The translations under genes were made by a program, and so were the position numbers. A DNA stretch of 64,000 bases. Source: JBNFVY01 sp049943335. Lineage in GTDB: Bacteria > Pseudomonadota > Alphaproteobacteria > Rhodobacterales > Rhodobacteraceae. The DNA is taken from positions 372,001 through 436,000 of the forward strand of contig NZ_JBNFVY010000001.1 of the NCBI RefSeq assembly GCF_049943335.1. Reading direction: 5' to 3'. Positions 9,051-16,681 of the stretch are shown here, in pieces. The notes under the pieces are model-generated. The model worked only from the letters and a program-made list of their open reading frames with translations, did no database searches and was not told where the DNA came from. The number at the start of each line of letters is the position of its first letter. The first letter of the stretch is position 1.

Positions 9051-10499
9051 ATGCCGGACATGACACCAGCCACAGAAACCCCGGATGCGCAGACACAGTC
9101 GCGATTTCCGACGGCTTACACGATCCTTTTCCTGCTTATCATCCTCGTGGCCGCGCTGACGTGGATCATTCCGGCGGGCAGTTATGATCGCGTGCTGGAC
9201 GACACAGTCGGGCGCGAGATCGCCGTCGCGGGTACCTACCAAGAGGTTGACCCGAACCCTCAGGGTTTCTGGGACATCATGCTGGCGCCAACGGCGGGGT
9301 TTTATGACCCCGAAAGCTATGCCGCCAATGCCATCGACGTCGCGCTGTTCGTGCTGTTTCTGGGCGGTTTTCTGGGCATCGTGAACGCGACCGGCGCAAT
9401 TGACACGGGAATCCGAAGCGTGATGCGCGGTCTGCAAGGGCATGAAATCTGGATGATTCCGATTCTGATGTCGCTTTTTGCCCTAGGCGGCACAACCTAT
9501 GGCATGGCCGAGGAAACGCTGGCTTTCTACGCCATTCTGATCCCCATCATGATTGCGGCCGGCTATGACGCCGTCACCGGTGTCGCGATCATTCTGATCG
9601 GGGCCGGCATTGGGGTTCTGGGCTCTACGATCAATCCGTTTGCAACGGTCATCGCCGCCAATGCCTCGGGAATTCCATTCACAGACGGGATTGCCTTGCG
9701 GTTCGTGTTGTTGATCGGCGGACTGATCATTTGCGCAGCTTACGTCATGCGGTATGCCTCACGGGTGAAAGCCGATCCGTCACGATCCGTCGTCGCCAGG
9801 CAATCGGCCGCGCATCGGGCGCTCTTTCTGAAAGATCAACCAGAGGGGGCCGAAGCCTCCACCCTGACCGGGACCCAATCCATCGTTCTTGTCATTTTCG
9901 GATTGACCTTTGCGGTGATGATTTGGGGCGTATCCTCGCAAGGCTGGTGGATGGCACGCATGGGCGCGCTGTTCCTTGGTTCGGCCATAGTCATCGGCCT
10001 GATCGCGCGCATGGGTGAAAAGCAAATCACCGGCAACTTCGTCGATGGCGCGCGGGATCTTCTGGGCGTGGCGCTGGTGGTGGGGCTTGCCCGCGCCATC
10101 GTTGTCATCATGGAAAACGGCCTGATCGCAGACACTATTCTGCACGGCGCGGAACAGTCCCTTGCGGGTCTGGGCGATCTGGCCTTCATCAACCTGATGT
10201 TCTGGATCGAGGTCGGGATGAGCTTTTTCGTGCCGTCCTCGTCCGGTCTGGCGGTGTTGTCGATGCCGATCCTGGCACCGCTCGCCGACTTTGCCGGCGT
10301 GGCCCGGAGCCTGGTGGTCACGGCCTATCAATCCGCGAACGGGCTGGTGAACCTGATCAATCCAACCTTCGCAGTCGTCATTGGCGGCCTCGCGATCGGG
10401 CGCGTTTCTTATGACCGGTGGCTCGTATTCATTTGGCTGCTGCTTCTGATCTTGACCGTCTTTATCTCTGCCGCGCTCAGCATCGCTGCCATCCTCTGA
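9051..10499 (+). CDS. YfcC/ArcD-family transporter, probable arginine-ornithine antiporter
   Basis: A 482-residue polytopic membrane protein starting at the ATG at 9051 (SD GAAGGGAGG). I count about 12 hydrophobic segments, the first at residues 21-41 (TILFLLIILVAALTWIIPAGSY). The WIIPAGSYDR opening and the ETLAFYAILIPIMIAAGYD and SSSGLAVLSMPILAPLAD segments are typical of the YfcC family, which includes the ArcD basic-amino-acid antiporters of streptococci. The gene sits 13 bp before arcA, which strongly suggests import of arginine in exchange for ornithine or citrulline. Substrate is inferred from context. The single upstream FNR-type site would control both genes. An in-frame earlier start at 8970 exists but lacks a ribosome binding site. 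Confidence 0.8.
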   Translation: MPDMTPATETPDAQTQSRFPTAYTILFLLIILVAALTWIIPAGSYDRVLDDTVGREIAVAGTYQEVDPNPQGFWDIMLAPTAGFYDPESYAANAIDVALFVLFLGGFLGIVNATGAIDTGIRSVMRGLQGHEIWMIPILMSLFALGGTTYGMAEETLAFYAILIPIMIAAGYDAVTGVAIILIGAGIGVLGSTINPFATVIAANASGIPFTDGIALRFVLLIGGLIICAAYVMRYASRVKADPSRSVVARQSAAHRALFLKDQPEGAEASTLTGTQSIVLVIFGLTFAVMIWGVSSQGWWMARMGALFLGSAIVIGLIARMGEKQITGNFVDGARDLLGVALVVGLARAIVVIMENGLIADTILHGAEQSLAGLGDLAFINLMFWIEVGMSFFVPSSSGLAVLSMPILAPLADFAGVARSLVVTAYQSANGLVNLINPTFAVVIGGLAIGRVSYDRWLVFIWLLLLILTVFISAALSIAAIL

Positions 10500-10512
10500 G
10501 GGAGCCAATACA

Positions 10513-11718
10513 ATGTCAGATTATCCTTTGGGCGTTCATTCTGAAACTGGCACATTGCGGCAGGTCGTCGTCTGCCGCCCGGGTCTGGCCCACCGCCGCC
10601 TGACACCCGACAATTGCCAGGACCTTCTGTTCGATGATGTTTTCTGGGTCAAACAGGCCCAAAAGGATCACGTCGTTTTTGCGCAGACCATGCGCGATGA
10701 AGGGGTCGAGGTTCTTGATGTCAACGATCTGTTGGCCGAAACGCTGGATATCCCCGAAGGTCGCGATTGGCTGCTGGATCACCGTATCGTGCCCGACCAG
10801 ATCGGTGTCGGCATGTTGCCGGACCTGCGGGCCTGGCTTGACGAATTGCCCGCCACCAAGTTGGCAGAGTACCTGCTTGGCGGTCTGGCCACAGACGATC
10901 TGCCCTTCAAACCGGCCAGTCTGTTCGGCAGTTACCTTGGCGCGCATGGATTTATCCTGCCGCCATTGCCGAACGCCCTGTTCACACGCGATAATTCCGC
11001 GTGGATCTTTGGCGGTGTGTCGGTCAATCCGATGTATTGGCCCGCGCGGCGTCCCGAGACGTTGCTGAACACCGCAATCTACAAATTCCACCCCAAATTC
11101 GCCGGCAAGACGACGATCCACTTTGGCGATCCGACCGTTGACCATGGGCTGGCTACGGTCGAAGGGGGCGACATCATGCCCGTCGGCGATGGCACGGTGC
11201 TCGTCGGTATGGGCGAGCGGTCTTCGCCGCAAGGCGTGGGCCAATTGGCCGAGGCCCTGTTTGACACGGGCGCAGCGCAGAGGGTGCTGGCCTTTGCCAT
11301 CCCGAAATCGCGCGCGGCGATGCATCTGGATACGGTTTTTACCCTATGCGGCGGCGATGTCGTGACCACGTTCAAAGAGGTCGCCGACGAGCTGGTCTGC
11401 TATGATATCCGTCCGGGCGAAGGGGCCGCGCCGCTGCAATTTCGACATGACCCGCGCCCTATTTTTGACATCGTGGCCGAGGTGCTGGGCTACAAGCGCC
11501 TCACGATCGTGCCGACCGGCGGCAACACGGAAGAAGAGCGATCCCGCGAGCAGTGGAACGACGGCAATAACGTGCTGGCTCTGCGGCCCGGCGTTGTCAT
11601 TGGCTATGACCGCAACGACGACACAAACGCCGCGTTGAAGGCGGCTGGCGTCGAGGTGCTGGCCATCCCCGGCGCCGAGCTTGGTCGCGGTCGCGGCGGC
11701 GGTCATTGCATGAGCTGA
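10513..11718 (+). CDS. arcA: Arginine deiminase
   Basis: A 401-residue cytosolic enzyme hydrolysing arginine to citrulline and ammonia, the first step of the arginine deiminase pathway. The guanidino-modifying fold is recognisable from FTRDNSAW, EGGDIMP, HLDTVFTL and the C-terminal GGGHCMS, with the nucleophilic cysteine at residue 399. Length is normal (about 400-420). The ribosome binding site is GAGGGAG. ATP yield from the pathway also needs ornithine transcarbamoylase (arcB) and carbamate kinase (arcC). Neither is adjacent, so the cell must have them elsewhere, or the enzyme serves acid resistance or nitrogen supply. The last 13 bases overlap a truncated fccB frame, a likely recombination scar. 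Confidence 0.95.
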   Translation: MSDYPLGVHSETGTLRQVVVCRPGLAHRRLTPDNCQDLLFDDVFWVKQAQKDHVVFAQTMRDEGVEVLDVNDLLAETLDIPEGRDWLLDHRIVPDQIGVGMLPDLRAWLDELPATKLAEYLLGGLATDDLPFKPASLFGSYLGAHGFILPPLPNALFTRDNSAWIFGGVSVNPMYWPARRPETLLNTAIYKFHPKFAGKTTIHFGDPTVDHGLATVEGGDIMPVGDGTVLVGMGERSSPQGVGQLAEALFDTGAAQRVLAFAIPKSRAAMHLDTVFTLCGGDVVTTFKEVADELVCYDIRPGEGAAPLQFRHDPRPIFDIVAEVLGYKRLTIVPTGGNTEEERSREQWNDGNNVLALRPGVVIGYDRNDDTNAALKAAGVEVLAIPGAELGRGRGGGHCMS

Positions 11719-12749
11719 ACCCGCTATCGGCCATGACGGTGGACTATGTGCGTTTGCGCGACGGCTATGATATCAATGTCGTTGCCGACCGGGTCATCGG
11801 GATCGACGCCGATGCCAGGTCCGTCAGCCTGGCCGAAGGTCAGGCCCTCAGGTATGAGCGCCTGGTGTTGGCACCCGGCATCGCCACCCGTTTCGATGCG
11901 ATTGATGGCTATGACGAAGCGGCGGTCGAGGTGATGCCCCATGCCTGGAAGGCCGGCGCGCAGACCCAACTTCTGCGCGATCAGATTCAAGCGATGGACG
12001 ATGGCGGCACAGTGATCGTCGCCGTTCCCTCCTCGCCTTTCCGCTGCCCGCCGGGGCCCTACGAACGCGTAAGCCTGATCGCGCATTACCTCACGCAGTC
12101 CAAGCCCAAATCCAAGGTGCTGGTCCTTGATGCCAACAAAGGTTTCGCCAAACAGACCCTGTTCGAGGAAGGTTGGGAAAACCTCTATCCCGGCATGATC
12201 GAACGCATTTTCGGGGCAGACGCCGGCCGCGTGACAGGCGTGGATGTGAAAGGAAAAACGCTGATCTCTGCCGACGGTTCCAGGTATGCGGGCGATGTCG
12301 TGAACCTGATCCCCCCCGAGAAGGCCGGCGCCATCGCCGAAGCCGCGGGTCTGACTGATGATTCCGGCTGGTGCCCCGCTGACCCTGTGTCCCTGCTTGC
12401 GCGCGGACAGGAAAATATTCACGTGATCGGTGACGCGGCCTCAACCGGCCTGCCCAAATCCGCGACCGTCGCCAACAACCAGGCAAAAGTCTGCGCCGCC
12501 GCCATCGGATCGCTGCTTGCGGGCGAGCCGGTCGGTGATCCGGTCTACACCAACGCCTGTTACAGTCTTCTTGCCCCCGACTACGCGATTTCCGTCGCGA
12601 CGATGTACCAGGTCAAACAGGGCAAGGTCACGCCGATTGAAAACGCAAGCGGCACAAGCCCGCTTGGGGCCAATCAGCGGTATCGCAGCAGGGAATCGAA
12701 AGACGCGCGCGGCTGGTATGCCAGCATCGTGGCCGATACCTTTGCCTGA
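11706..12749 (+). pseudogene. fccB: Flavocytochrome c sulfide dehydrogenase flavoprotein (FccB/SoxF), 5'-truncated
   Basis: The frame encodes about 345 residues that match the middle and C-terminal parts of FccB/SoxF: YERLVLAPGI, FRCPPGPYERVSLIAHYL, VLDANKGFAKQTLFEEGWE, the NIHVIGDAASTGLPKSA FAD-binding segment, and the C-terminal TNACYSLLAPDYAISVATMY. The signal peptide, the N-terminal GxGxxG dinucleotide fold and the cysteine that carries covalent FAD in this family are absent: about 75-90 residues are missing. The frame begins inside the arcA stop region (ATG at 11706 overlapping HCMS-stop), so homology starts abruptly at the junction. No soxE/fccA cytochrome partner is present. I read it as a non-functional remnant joined to arcA by deletion. 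Confidence 0.8.
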
Positions 12750-13054
12750 AAAACCGCTGATGATTTGGCCAACCGGGGCTTCGCCCGACACCAAGGCACA
12801 ATGCGAAGGGCGGCGGGGGGCGCCGGTCTTCGGCCCCAGTCGCCCGGGTGAACGGTCGAAATGCCGGTTGAACTTGGCAACGGTATGGTGACAGGATCGT
12901 GACGTGGATGGCGTCAGGTTGCGACGCGCCATATCGTCAATCATGCAGCGGCGCAGCACGCCTGCCGCTGGTGCGGCGACAGTCTTAACATGGGCTCTTG
13001 ATCAAAGATTGCCCGCCTGCGGGCTGCACTTGAACCCAGGGAAAACGGTGGACC
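12750..13054. other. Intergenic stretch, nothing recognised
   Basis: About 300 bp upstream of the dnaJ-like gene. I find no FNR-type palindrome here. A TTGATCAA palindrome near 13000 lacks the N6 spacer and is not counted. Confidence 0.5.
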
Positions 13055-14014
13055 ATGGAATTCAAGGACTACTACAAGACGCTTCAAGTTGAGCGCGACG
13101 CATCGCAGGATGAGATCAAGCGCGCCTATCGCAAACTGGTGCGCAAGTATCATCCGGATGTGAACACCGGTCCTGATGCTGGCGATGCAGAGCAAAAATT
13201 CAAGGACGTTGGTGAGGCTTACGAAGTCTTGCAGGATCCTGAAAAGCGGGCCGCCTACGACCGGCTTGGCGCCAATTGGAAAGACGGACAATCCTTCCGC
13301 CCACCCCCTGACTGGGACGAAGGGTTCGAATTTTCGGGGGGCGGATATACCGAAGCCGACCCCGATCAATTTGGCGCGTTCTTTGACGAATTGTTCGCCC
13401 GGCGTGGTCGGGCCCGGCCAGACATGCGCGGCGCAGGGCAGTTTCATGCGGCAGGTCAGGATCATCACGCGAAGATCTCGATTGATCTGGAAGCCGCCTA
13501 CAAGGGCGGGTCAATGGACGTCGGGTTGCGCAAGCCCGAACTTGATGCGTCCGGTCATGTCGTTCTGAAGGAAAGGACCATCCGGGTGTCCATCCCCAAG
13601 GGCGTGTACGATGGGCAGCATATCCGGTTGGCCGGGCAGGGATCACCCGGCCTTGGCAAGGGGCCAGCGGGTGATCTTTATCTTGAGGTTGCGATCAAAC
13701 CGACGCCAGGAATTCGCCTTGAGGGTAAGGATGTGATCATGGATCTGCCCGTCACCCCGTGGGAGGCCGCCCTTGGCGCGCGCGTCGATTTGGACGCGCC
13801 CGGCGGCCCCGTGCAACTGACGGTGCCAAAGCATTCTCAGACGGGCAGAAAGATGCGTCTCAAAGGGCGGGGCATACCGGGGAACCCGCCGGGCGATCTC
13901 TTTGCGGTGGTCAAGATCGTCATACCGCCAACAGAAACTGAAAAAGCGCGGCAGCTTTACGAACAGATGGCACGCGAGATGGACTATGATCCGCGCGCGG
14001 GACGGAAGGGCTAG
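13055..14014 (+). CDS. cbpA: CbpA-like DnaJ-class co-chaperone
   Basis: A 319-residue Hsp40. The J domain occupies residues 1-70 with the HPD triad at 33-35 (KYHPDVN). A Gly/Phe-poor linker and the two C-terminal substrate-binding beta domains (about 135-305) follow. The cysteine-rich zinc domain of true DnaJ is absent, which places it in the CbpA/DjlA-like type II group. It stimulates DnaK ATPase and delivers unfolded protein. The start ATG at 13055 is followed by the EFKDYYKTLQV signature. Four bases after its stop lies a CbpM-like gene, the usual regulator of CbpA. No FNR-type site precedes it directly. Confidence 0.9.
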   Translation: MEFKDYYKTLQVERDASQDEIKRAYRKLVRKYHPDVNTGPDAGDAEQKFKDVGEAYEVLQDPEKRAAYDRLGANWKDGQSFRPPPDWDEGFEFSGGGYTEADPDQFGAFFDELFARRGRARPDMRGAGQFHAAGQDHHAKISIDLEAAYKGGSMDVGLRKPELDASGHVVLKERTIRVSIPKGVYDGQHIRLAGQGSPGLGKGPAGDLYLEVAIKPTPGIRLEGKDVIMDLPVTPWEAALGARVDLDAPGGPVQLTVPKHSQTGRKMRLKGRGIPGNPPGDLFAVVKIVIPPTETEKARQLYEQMAREMDYDPRAGRKG

Positions 14015-14018
14015 GACG

Positions 14019-14363
14019 ATGGCTTCAGACAATGAACTGGTTCCAACAGGAGAAATCGTGACCTCGGTCACGTTGAAAGAACTATGCCGGCTGGGCGGGT
14101 GCTCGGCCGATTGGGTGATCGAGTTGGTCGACGAGGGCATTCTGGAACCAGAGGGGCCTGATCCGTCCGTGTGGCGGTTCGCTGGTGCGAGCATTGCCGT
14201 GGTGCACCGTGTCCGGCGGCTGCAAAAGGACTTGGCGCTCAACCTTGCGGGGGTCGCCATCGTCCTTGTGTTGGTCGAGGAAAACGCGGCCCTCAAGCGG
14301 AGGCTATCTCAGTTTGATGAAGAAGCCGCACTTTCGATCTGGCAGCCGGGGCCGCAGCGCTAG
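14019..14363 (+). CDS. cbpM: CbpM-like chaperone modulator (MerR-like fold)
   Basis: A 114-residue protein from the ATG at 14019, four bases after the cbpA stop and with a GGAAGGG ribosome binding site. The N-terminal half resembles a MerR-type winged helix (LKELCRLGGCSADWVIELVDEGILEP), and the C-terminal half is helical (HRVRRLQKDLALNLAGVAIVLVLVEENAALKRRL). This is the layout of CbpM, which binds the J domain of CbpA and blocks its action on DnaK. The direct cbpA-cbpM linkage supports the call. Length fits (about 100-115). Confidence 0.82.
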   Translation: MASDNELVPTGEIVTSVTLKELCRLGGCSADWVIELVDEGILEPEGPDPSVWRFAGASIAVVHRVRRLQKDLALNLAGVAIVLVLVEENAALKRRLSQFDEEAALSIWQPGPQR

Positions 14364-14395
14364 CACCGATTACGACCCGGCCTCATGTTCGACGA

Positions 14396-14409
14396 TTGAT
14401 GAACGTCAA
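14396..14409. promoter_or_regulatory. FNR/FixK-type site TTGATGAACGTCAA
   Basis: TTGAT-N4-GTCAA, 52 bp before the ATG at 14462, a spacing that would suit a class II (about -41.5) activator position. The flanks extend the palindrome (CGATTGA...TCAATCG). It probably drives the run of genes from 14462 to 19122. Confidence 0.75.
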
Positions 14410-14461
14410 TCGCCAGCGACCACGACCAGCTAAACAGCAACAAGACCGCAGGAGTCCGGAC

Positions 14462-15037
14462 ATGCCCATCGAACAGAATACTCACCCTACCACCTATATC
14501 AACGTTCCCGAAGCCGTCGGTGTTTTCGACAGTTTCGACACGCTGCAGCAGGCGATTTATGATCTGCGCATGGCCGGTTTCAGTCGCTACGACATCAGCC
14601 TGCTGGGAAGCAAGGATGCGATGACCGAAAAGCTCGGATCGGCCTATTGGCGCGCCGAGGATCTGGAGGATAACCCCGACGCGCCGCGTGCAGCCTTTGT
14701 ATCCGAAGAGGCGATTGGTGAACTGGAAGGGGCGATTACGGGCGGCTTCTTTTTTCTTGGATCTTACATCGCGATGGCTGCCATGTTGACACCGCTGTCG
14801 GCACTGGCCGCGTCAATCGCCGCCATCGCGATCGGCGGCGGCCCGGCTGCGGTCATCGGCGCGCTTCTGGCGCGGCGCGTCGGCAAGCATCACAAGGATT
14901 ATTATGCCGACCAAATCCGCAATGGCGGCATCCTTCTTTGGGTCAGGACCGCCGACAAGACCAAAGAGGATTTGGCGGTGAAGATCCTGAAAGGCCATTC
15001 GGGCCGGGATGTTCATGTACACAGCTGGAGCGAATAG
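14462..15037 (+). CDS. Stress-associated membrane protein (YflT-like N-terminus, glycine-rich TM hairpin)
   Basis: A 191-residue protein from the ATG at 14462 (AGGAG ribosome binding site). Residues 15-55 (VGVFDSFDTLQQAIYDLRMAGFSRYDISLL) resemble the ferredoxin-like domain found in general stress protein 17M/YflT-type proteins. Two adjacent hydrophobic, glycine/alanine-rich segments (about 97-120 and 122-145) form a transmembrane hairpin. The C-terminal domain includes YYADQIRNGGILLWVRT and ends HVHSWSE. I do not recognise a defined activity. It is the first gene after an FNR-type site and heads the ferritin-HdeD-AhpD-FtsH run, so a role in low-oxygen or stationary-phase stress is inferred. 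Confidence 0.65.
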   Translation: MPIEQNTHPTTYINVPEAVGVFDSFDTLQQAIYDLRMAGFSRYDISLLGSKDAMTEKLGSAYWRAEDLEDNPDAPRAAFVSEEAIGELEGAITGGFFFLGSYIAMAAMLTPLSALAASIAAIAIGGGPAAVIGALLARRVGKHHKDYYADQIRNGGILLWVRTADKTKEDLAVKILKGHSGRDVHVHSWSE

Positions 15038-15082
15038 CGTGCCGCCATTGATGAATGGCATCAAACTGAAAAGGACAAGAAC

Positions 15083-15565
15083 ATGACTGACAAAAGCAAG
15101 ACGCTGGAAAACCTGCAGACGGCGCTGTCGATGGAACTGGCCGCAGTGAGCCAGTATCTGTTGCATATTCTGACAACCGATGATTGGGGCCTGGACAAAC
15201 TGGCCGAAAAGATGCGCTCCGAGATGCATGAAGAACTGGGGCATGCCGAAGAATATGCCCGGCGCATGATTTTCCTCGGGGGTGTCCCGGAAATGAAACC
15301 CGCAAAGGTCCCGGCCCAGGCGCAATCCCTGCAGGACATGTTCGAGGCGGATCTGGCTGACGAAAAAGACGCCGTCAAATTCTATTCGCGTGCGGCGCGG
15401 GCAGCGGATCAGGCCGAAGATATCGGCACGCGCAACCTGTTCGAGCGCACTGCAATGGACGAAGAGGGCCATGTCGCCTGGCTCGAACTGCAACTGTCAC
15501 TCTTGCGGCGTATGGGCGAACCCGCCTTCATCGCGATGCAAGTCGGCCAGCCCGAAACCGACTAG
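15083..15565 (+). CDS. Bacterioferritin-like di-iron protein lacking the heme ligand
   Basis: A 160-residue four-helix-bundle ferritin-like protein that aligns over its full length with bacterioferritin. The ferroxidase ligands are in place (E18, E51, H54, an equivalent of E94 in LADEKD, and the DEEGH pair near 127-130). The heme-binding methionine at position 52 is replaced by leucine (HEELGHAEEY in place of the usual D-E-M-K-H). It should therefore oxidise and possibly store iron, but not bind the intersubunit heme. It lies 45 bp after the membrane protein gene and 59 bp before hdeD. Iron sequestration would limit Fenton damage when oxygen returns. Confidence 0.82.
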   Translation: MTDKSKTLENLQTALSMELAAVSQYLLHILTTDDWGLDKLAEKMRSEMHEELGHAEEYARRMIFLGGVPEMKPAKVPAQAQSLQDMFEADLADEKDAVKFYSRAARAADQAEDIGTRNLFERTAMDEEGHVAWLELQLSLLRRMGEPAFIAMQVGQPETD

Positions 15566-15624
15566 CCAAGCGTATCATCATCGGCGCCGAGCGCGCCGCT
15601 TTCCCAAGGAGGCCACGATCGAAA

Positions 15625-16182
15625 ATGGCAGTCAATTCCAATAGGGCCCAGCCCGAAACCATCTTGGCGCGATTGCGAAAAATCTGGCTCTGGATCGGGA
15701 TCGTGATGATCGTCCTGGGGGTCGGGGCACTGATCTTGCCGGTGCTCAGTTCGCTGATCATCGGCATCCTGATCGGCTGGCTCTTGTTCATAAGCGGCGT
15801 CGTTGCGGTTGCCTCGGCATTCACGTTCCGGGGGACGGGCCTGTTTGCCTGGCAGCTTGTCGGCGGCCTTGTCCCGCTGGTGGCAGGCGCGCTTCTGATC
15901 GTGTTCCCCGCGCAAGGTCTGATCGCGTTGACGGTGTTGGTGGGCATCTTTTTCCTGCTGTCGGGGTTTGCGCAATCCTCTTACGCGTTCTGGGTACGCC
16001 CCGCGCCTGGCTGGGGATGGCTGCTGGCGTCGGCTGTGGTCAGCATCGCGTTGGGATTGTTTGTCCTTGTGGCGCTGCCGGAAGCGTCTGCGGTGGTCCT
16101 TGGGATCTTGTTCGGCATTGATTTCGTCAGCACCGGCATTTCCATGGTTCTGATTGCCGTTTCGGTGCGGCCAGATGCCTGA
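15625..16182 (+). CDS. hdeD: HdeD family acid-resistance membrane protein
   Basis: A 185-residue protein with six hydrophobic segments in three pairs, for example IWLWIGIVMIVLGVGALILP (about 19-38) and the matching ALPEASAVVLGILFGIDFVS region. The GWLLFISGVVAVASAF and GIFFLLSGFAQSSYAF repeats are typical of HdeD/DUF308. In enterobacteria HdeD protects dense cultures against acid, and hdeD is a regular member of the heat-resistance islands that also carry clpK and ftsH. The start ATG at 15625 has a strong AAGGAGG site. It is part of the rightward run controlled by the 14396 site. The molecular function is unknown. Confidence 0.82.
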   Translation: MAVNSNRAQPETILARLRKIWLWIGIVMIVLGVGALILPVLSSLIIGILIGWLLFISGVVAVASAFTFRGTGLFAWQLVGGLVPLVAGALLIVFPAQGLIALTVLVGIFFLLSGFAQSSYAFWVRPAPGWGWLLASAVVSIALGLFVLVALPEASAVVLGILFGIDFVSTGISMVLIAVSVRPDA

Positions 16183-16289
16183 CAACACGCACCCACCTCA
16201 TACCGCGCCGGGGCGCGCAATGATCGCCAACAAACGCCGCTGCGTTTCGCGCGCAAGGCAAGAACATGACCAATGGAAAGGAGTATAAC

Positions 16290-16646
16290 GTGGAACATTA
16301 TGCGAAGATCGCCAGCGAATATCACGCGGGATATGCTGAACTGACCGACGAAATCCCCGAAACGACCGCAGCTTTCGGGCGTTTGGTGATGGAGGCCACC
16401 ACCGACGGTGCGCTGCCCACCAAGACCAAAGAACTGATCGCCTTTGCGATCGCGATCGCTGACCGCTGCGATGGCTGCATCGCGCATCATTCCCAAGCCG
16501 TGGTAAAAGCCGGTGCCACGCGGCGCGAAGTGGCCGAAATGATCGGGGTTGCCATCTTGATGGGGGGCGGGCCCGCCTCGGTCTACGGGGCGAAAGCACT
16601 GCAGGCCTTTGATGAGGCCGCTGGCCGCAAAGCCGCCGCCACATAG
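16290..16646 (+). CDS. AhpD-like/carboxymuconolactone decarboxylase family protein
   Basis: A small all-helical AhpD-fold protein with the redox motif CDGCIAHH, the two cysteines and downstream histidine of AhpD-type peroxidase partners. I chose the GTG at 16290 (VEHYAKIASEYHAG), preceded at normal distance by AAAGGAG, giving 118 residues. The ATG at 16266 (126 residues) is in frame but has no ribosome binding site. Members of this group with CxxC reduce peroxiredoxins or disulfides, or act on unknown substrates. It lies 36 bp before ftsH in the stress run. The exact electron partner is not visible here. Confidence 0.8.
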   Translation: MEHYAKIASEYHAGYAELTDEIPETTAAFGRLVMEATTDGALPTKTKELIAFAIAIADRCDGCIAHHSQAVVKAGATRREVAEMIGVAILMGGGPASVYGAKALQAFDEAAGRKAAAT

Positions 16647-16681
16647 GTGGCCGTGCCGTCACGACCCTGAGGAAAACATCG

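Noticed and set aside
15048..15064. TTGATGAATGGCATCAA before the ferritin-like gene
   Set aside because: The arms are FNR-like, but the spacer is seven bases, not four, so it does not fit the dimer spacing of the other sites.
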